A stretch of DNA of 64,000 nucleotides from contig CM065713.1 in assembly GCA_017654935.2 (NCBI GenBank), positions 19,505,474 to 19,569,473 of the forward strand, in the 5' to 3' direction. This stretch comes from Phymorhynchus buccinoides (Eukaryota; Mollusca; Gastropoda; Neogastropoda; Raphitomidae). The notes under the pieces were generated by a model. The model was not told the origin of the DNA. It saw only the letters and a program-made list of their open reading frames with translations, and made no database searches. The position numbers and the translations under genes were made by a program. Below, piece by piece: positions 42,440 to 64,000 of this stretch (positions within the stretch are counted from its first letter, which is position 1; each line of letters starts with the position of its first letter).

Positions 42440-43673
42440 TACTTTTACAGTCCATTATCAACATTGTACAAAACACTTTTACAGTCCATTATCAACATTG
42501 TACAAAACACTTTTACAGTCCATTATCATCATTTTACAAAACACTATTACACTATCAACATTTTATAAAACACTTTTACAGTCAATTATCATCATTTTAC
42601 AAAACACTATTACACTATCAACATTTTATAAAACACTTTTACAGTCAATTATCAACATTTTACAAAACACTTTTACAGTCCATTATCATCATTTTACAAA
42701 ACACTATTAACATTTTATAAAACACTTTTACAGTCAATTATCAACATTTTACACAACACTTTTACAGTCCATTATCATCATTTTACAAAACACTATTAAC
42801 ATTTTATAAAACACTTTTACAGTCAATTATCAACATTTTACACAACACTTTTACAGTCCATTATCATCATTTTACAAAACACTATTAACATTTTATAAAA
42901 CACTTTTACAGTCAATTATCAACATTTTACACAACACTTTTACAGTCAATTATCAACATTTTACACAACACTTTTACAGTCAATTATCAACATTTTACAC
43001 AACACTTTTACAGTCAATTATCAACATTTTACAAAACACTTTTACAGTCCATTATCAACATTTTACAAAGCACTTTTACAGTCCATTATCAACATGTTAC
43101 AAAGCACTTTTACAGTCCATTATCAACATTTTACAAAGCACTTTTACAGTCAATTATCAACATGTTACAAAGCACTTTTACAGTCCATTATCAACATGTT
43201 ACAAAGCACTTTTACAGTCCATTATCAACATGTTACAAAGCACTTTTACAGTCCATTATCAACATGTTACAAAGCACTTTTACAGTCCATTATCAACATT
43301 TTACAAAGCACTTTTACAGTCCATTATCAACATTTTACAAAGCACTTTTACAGTCCATTATCAACATTTTACAAAGCACTTTTACAGTCCATTATCAACA
43401 TTTTACAAAGCACTTTTACAGTCCATTATCAACATTTTACAAAGCACTTTTACAGTCCATTATCAACATTTTACAAAGCACTTTTACAGTCCATGATCAA
43501 CATTCTACAAAGCACTTTTACAGTCCATTATCAACATTTTACAAAGCACTTTTACAGTCCATTATCAACATTTTACAAAGCACTTTTACAGTCCATGATC
43601 AACATTCTACAAAGCACTTTTACAGTCCATTATCAACATTTTACAAAGCACTTTTACAGTCCATTATCATCAT
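42440..43673 (-). repeat. 34-bp tandem array, about 36 units, reaching the P450 stop codon
   Basis: Unit cacttttacagtccattatc + aacattttacaaag. Left units are more variable (atcattttacaaaacactat), right units nearly uniform. The last unit ends immediately before the P450 stop (43676-43674), so the array forms the start of that gene's 3' UTR. On the transcript strand each unit carries UGUAAAA words. Confidence 0.93.
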
Positions 43674-63689
<20,016 letters not shown>

Positions 63690-64000
63690 CTGAGAGAGTT
63701 TGAAACGTTAAATAGCTATGGTTGTCATTATTATTATGACTCTCCCCTTTAGGGACAAGACTATTGCATTTGTAAAAATTAATATATCTTTTTCTTCTCC
63801 TTCTTTTGTCCGATTTGGCTGACATTCTCAGAACCACGGAACCACGGTCTTATGAAATAAAACATTTCCGCCAAAATTGACGTCAGATTAAAACAAGAGA
63901 CGATATGGCCAAAAATGGCAAATTTTGGCAAAACTTTAATCTTCAATAACTTGGAAACGGCTGTACGGAATACCTTCATTTTTTCAGTGTTTACTAAAGA

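Overview
This is a repeat-rich stretch of an animal nuclear genome. Genes have small exons, GT-AG introns of 0.7-5.6 kb, tRNA-derived SINEs, LINE tails, many short inverted-repeat DNA transposons and very long (CT/GA)n runs. Together these fit a lophotrochozoan, most likely a gastropod mollusc; the species cannot be named from the sequence alone. No prokaryotic, viral, rRNA or true tRNA genes were seen.

Three protein-coding genes can be assembled exon by exon with matching intron phases. (1) On the plus strand, 772-13862: a ten-finger C2H2 zinc-finger protein. Five exons are visible; the 5' coding end lies left of the window. It has an acidic Ser/Asp/Glu/Gly repeat before the fingers. (2) On the minus strand, 34919-25988: a complete five-exon prenylated Rab acceptor 1 gene (PRA1/RABAC1-like, 193 aa). 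(3) On the minus strand, from beyond the right edge to 43674: a mitochondrial-clan cytochrome P450. Eight 3' exons (about 455 aa) are visible; the N-terminal exon or exons are off the window. Its haem loop, ExxR and helix C are canonical, but the helix I oxygen-activation motif is replaced.

Regions: 1-771 repeats in the upstream intron of the zinc-finger gene; 772-14355 zinc-finger gene with its introns and a transposon-derived 3' UTR; 14.4-25.3 kb intergenic (nested MITEs, a 64-bp and a 60-bp satellite, a Tc1-like element); 25.35-34.92 kb the PRA1 gene; 35-43.67 kb intergenic (GA runs, LINE remnants, a 78-bp satellite, a broken Pro/Asn/Gln-rich ORF, a 34-bp satellite); 43.67-63.69 kb the P450 gene; 63.7-64 kb its upstream intron.

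The three genes do not form an obvious pathway. Their shared oddity is structural: tandem arrays end at or very near splice sites or stop codons. In PRA1, three arrays are built from decayed copies of the neighbouring exon edge. The DNA-transposon layer is also informative, with several nested insertions with exact target-site duplications, including a family ending in CAGACCTG with 6-bp duplications.
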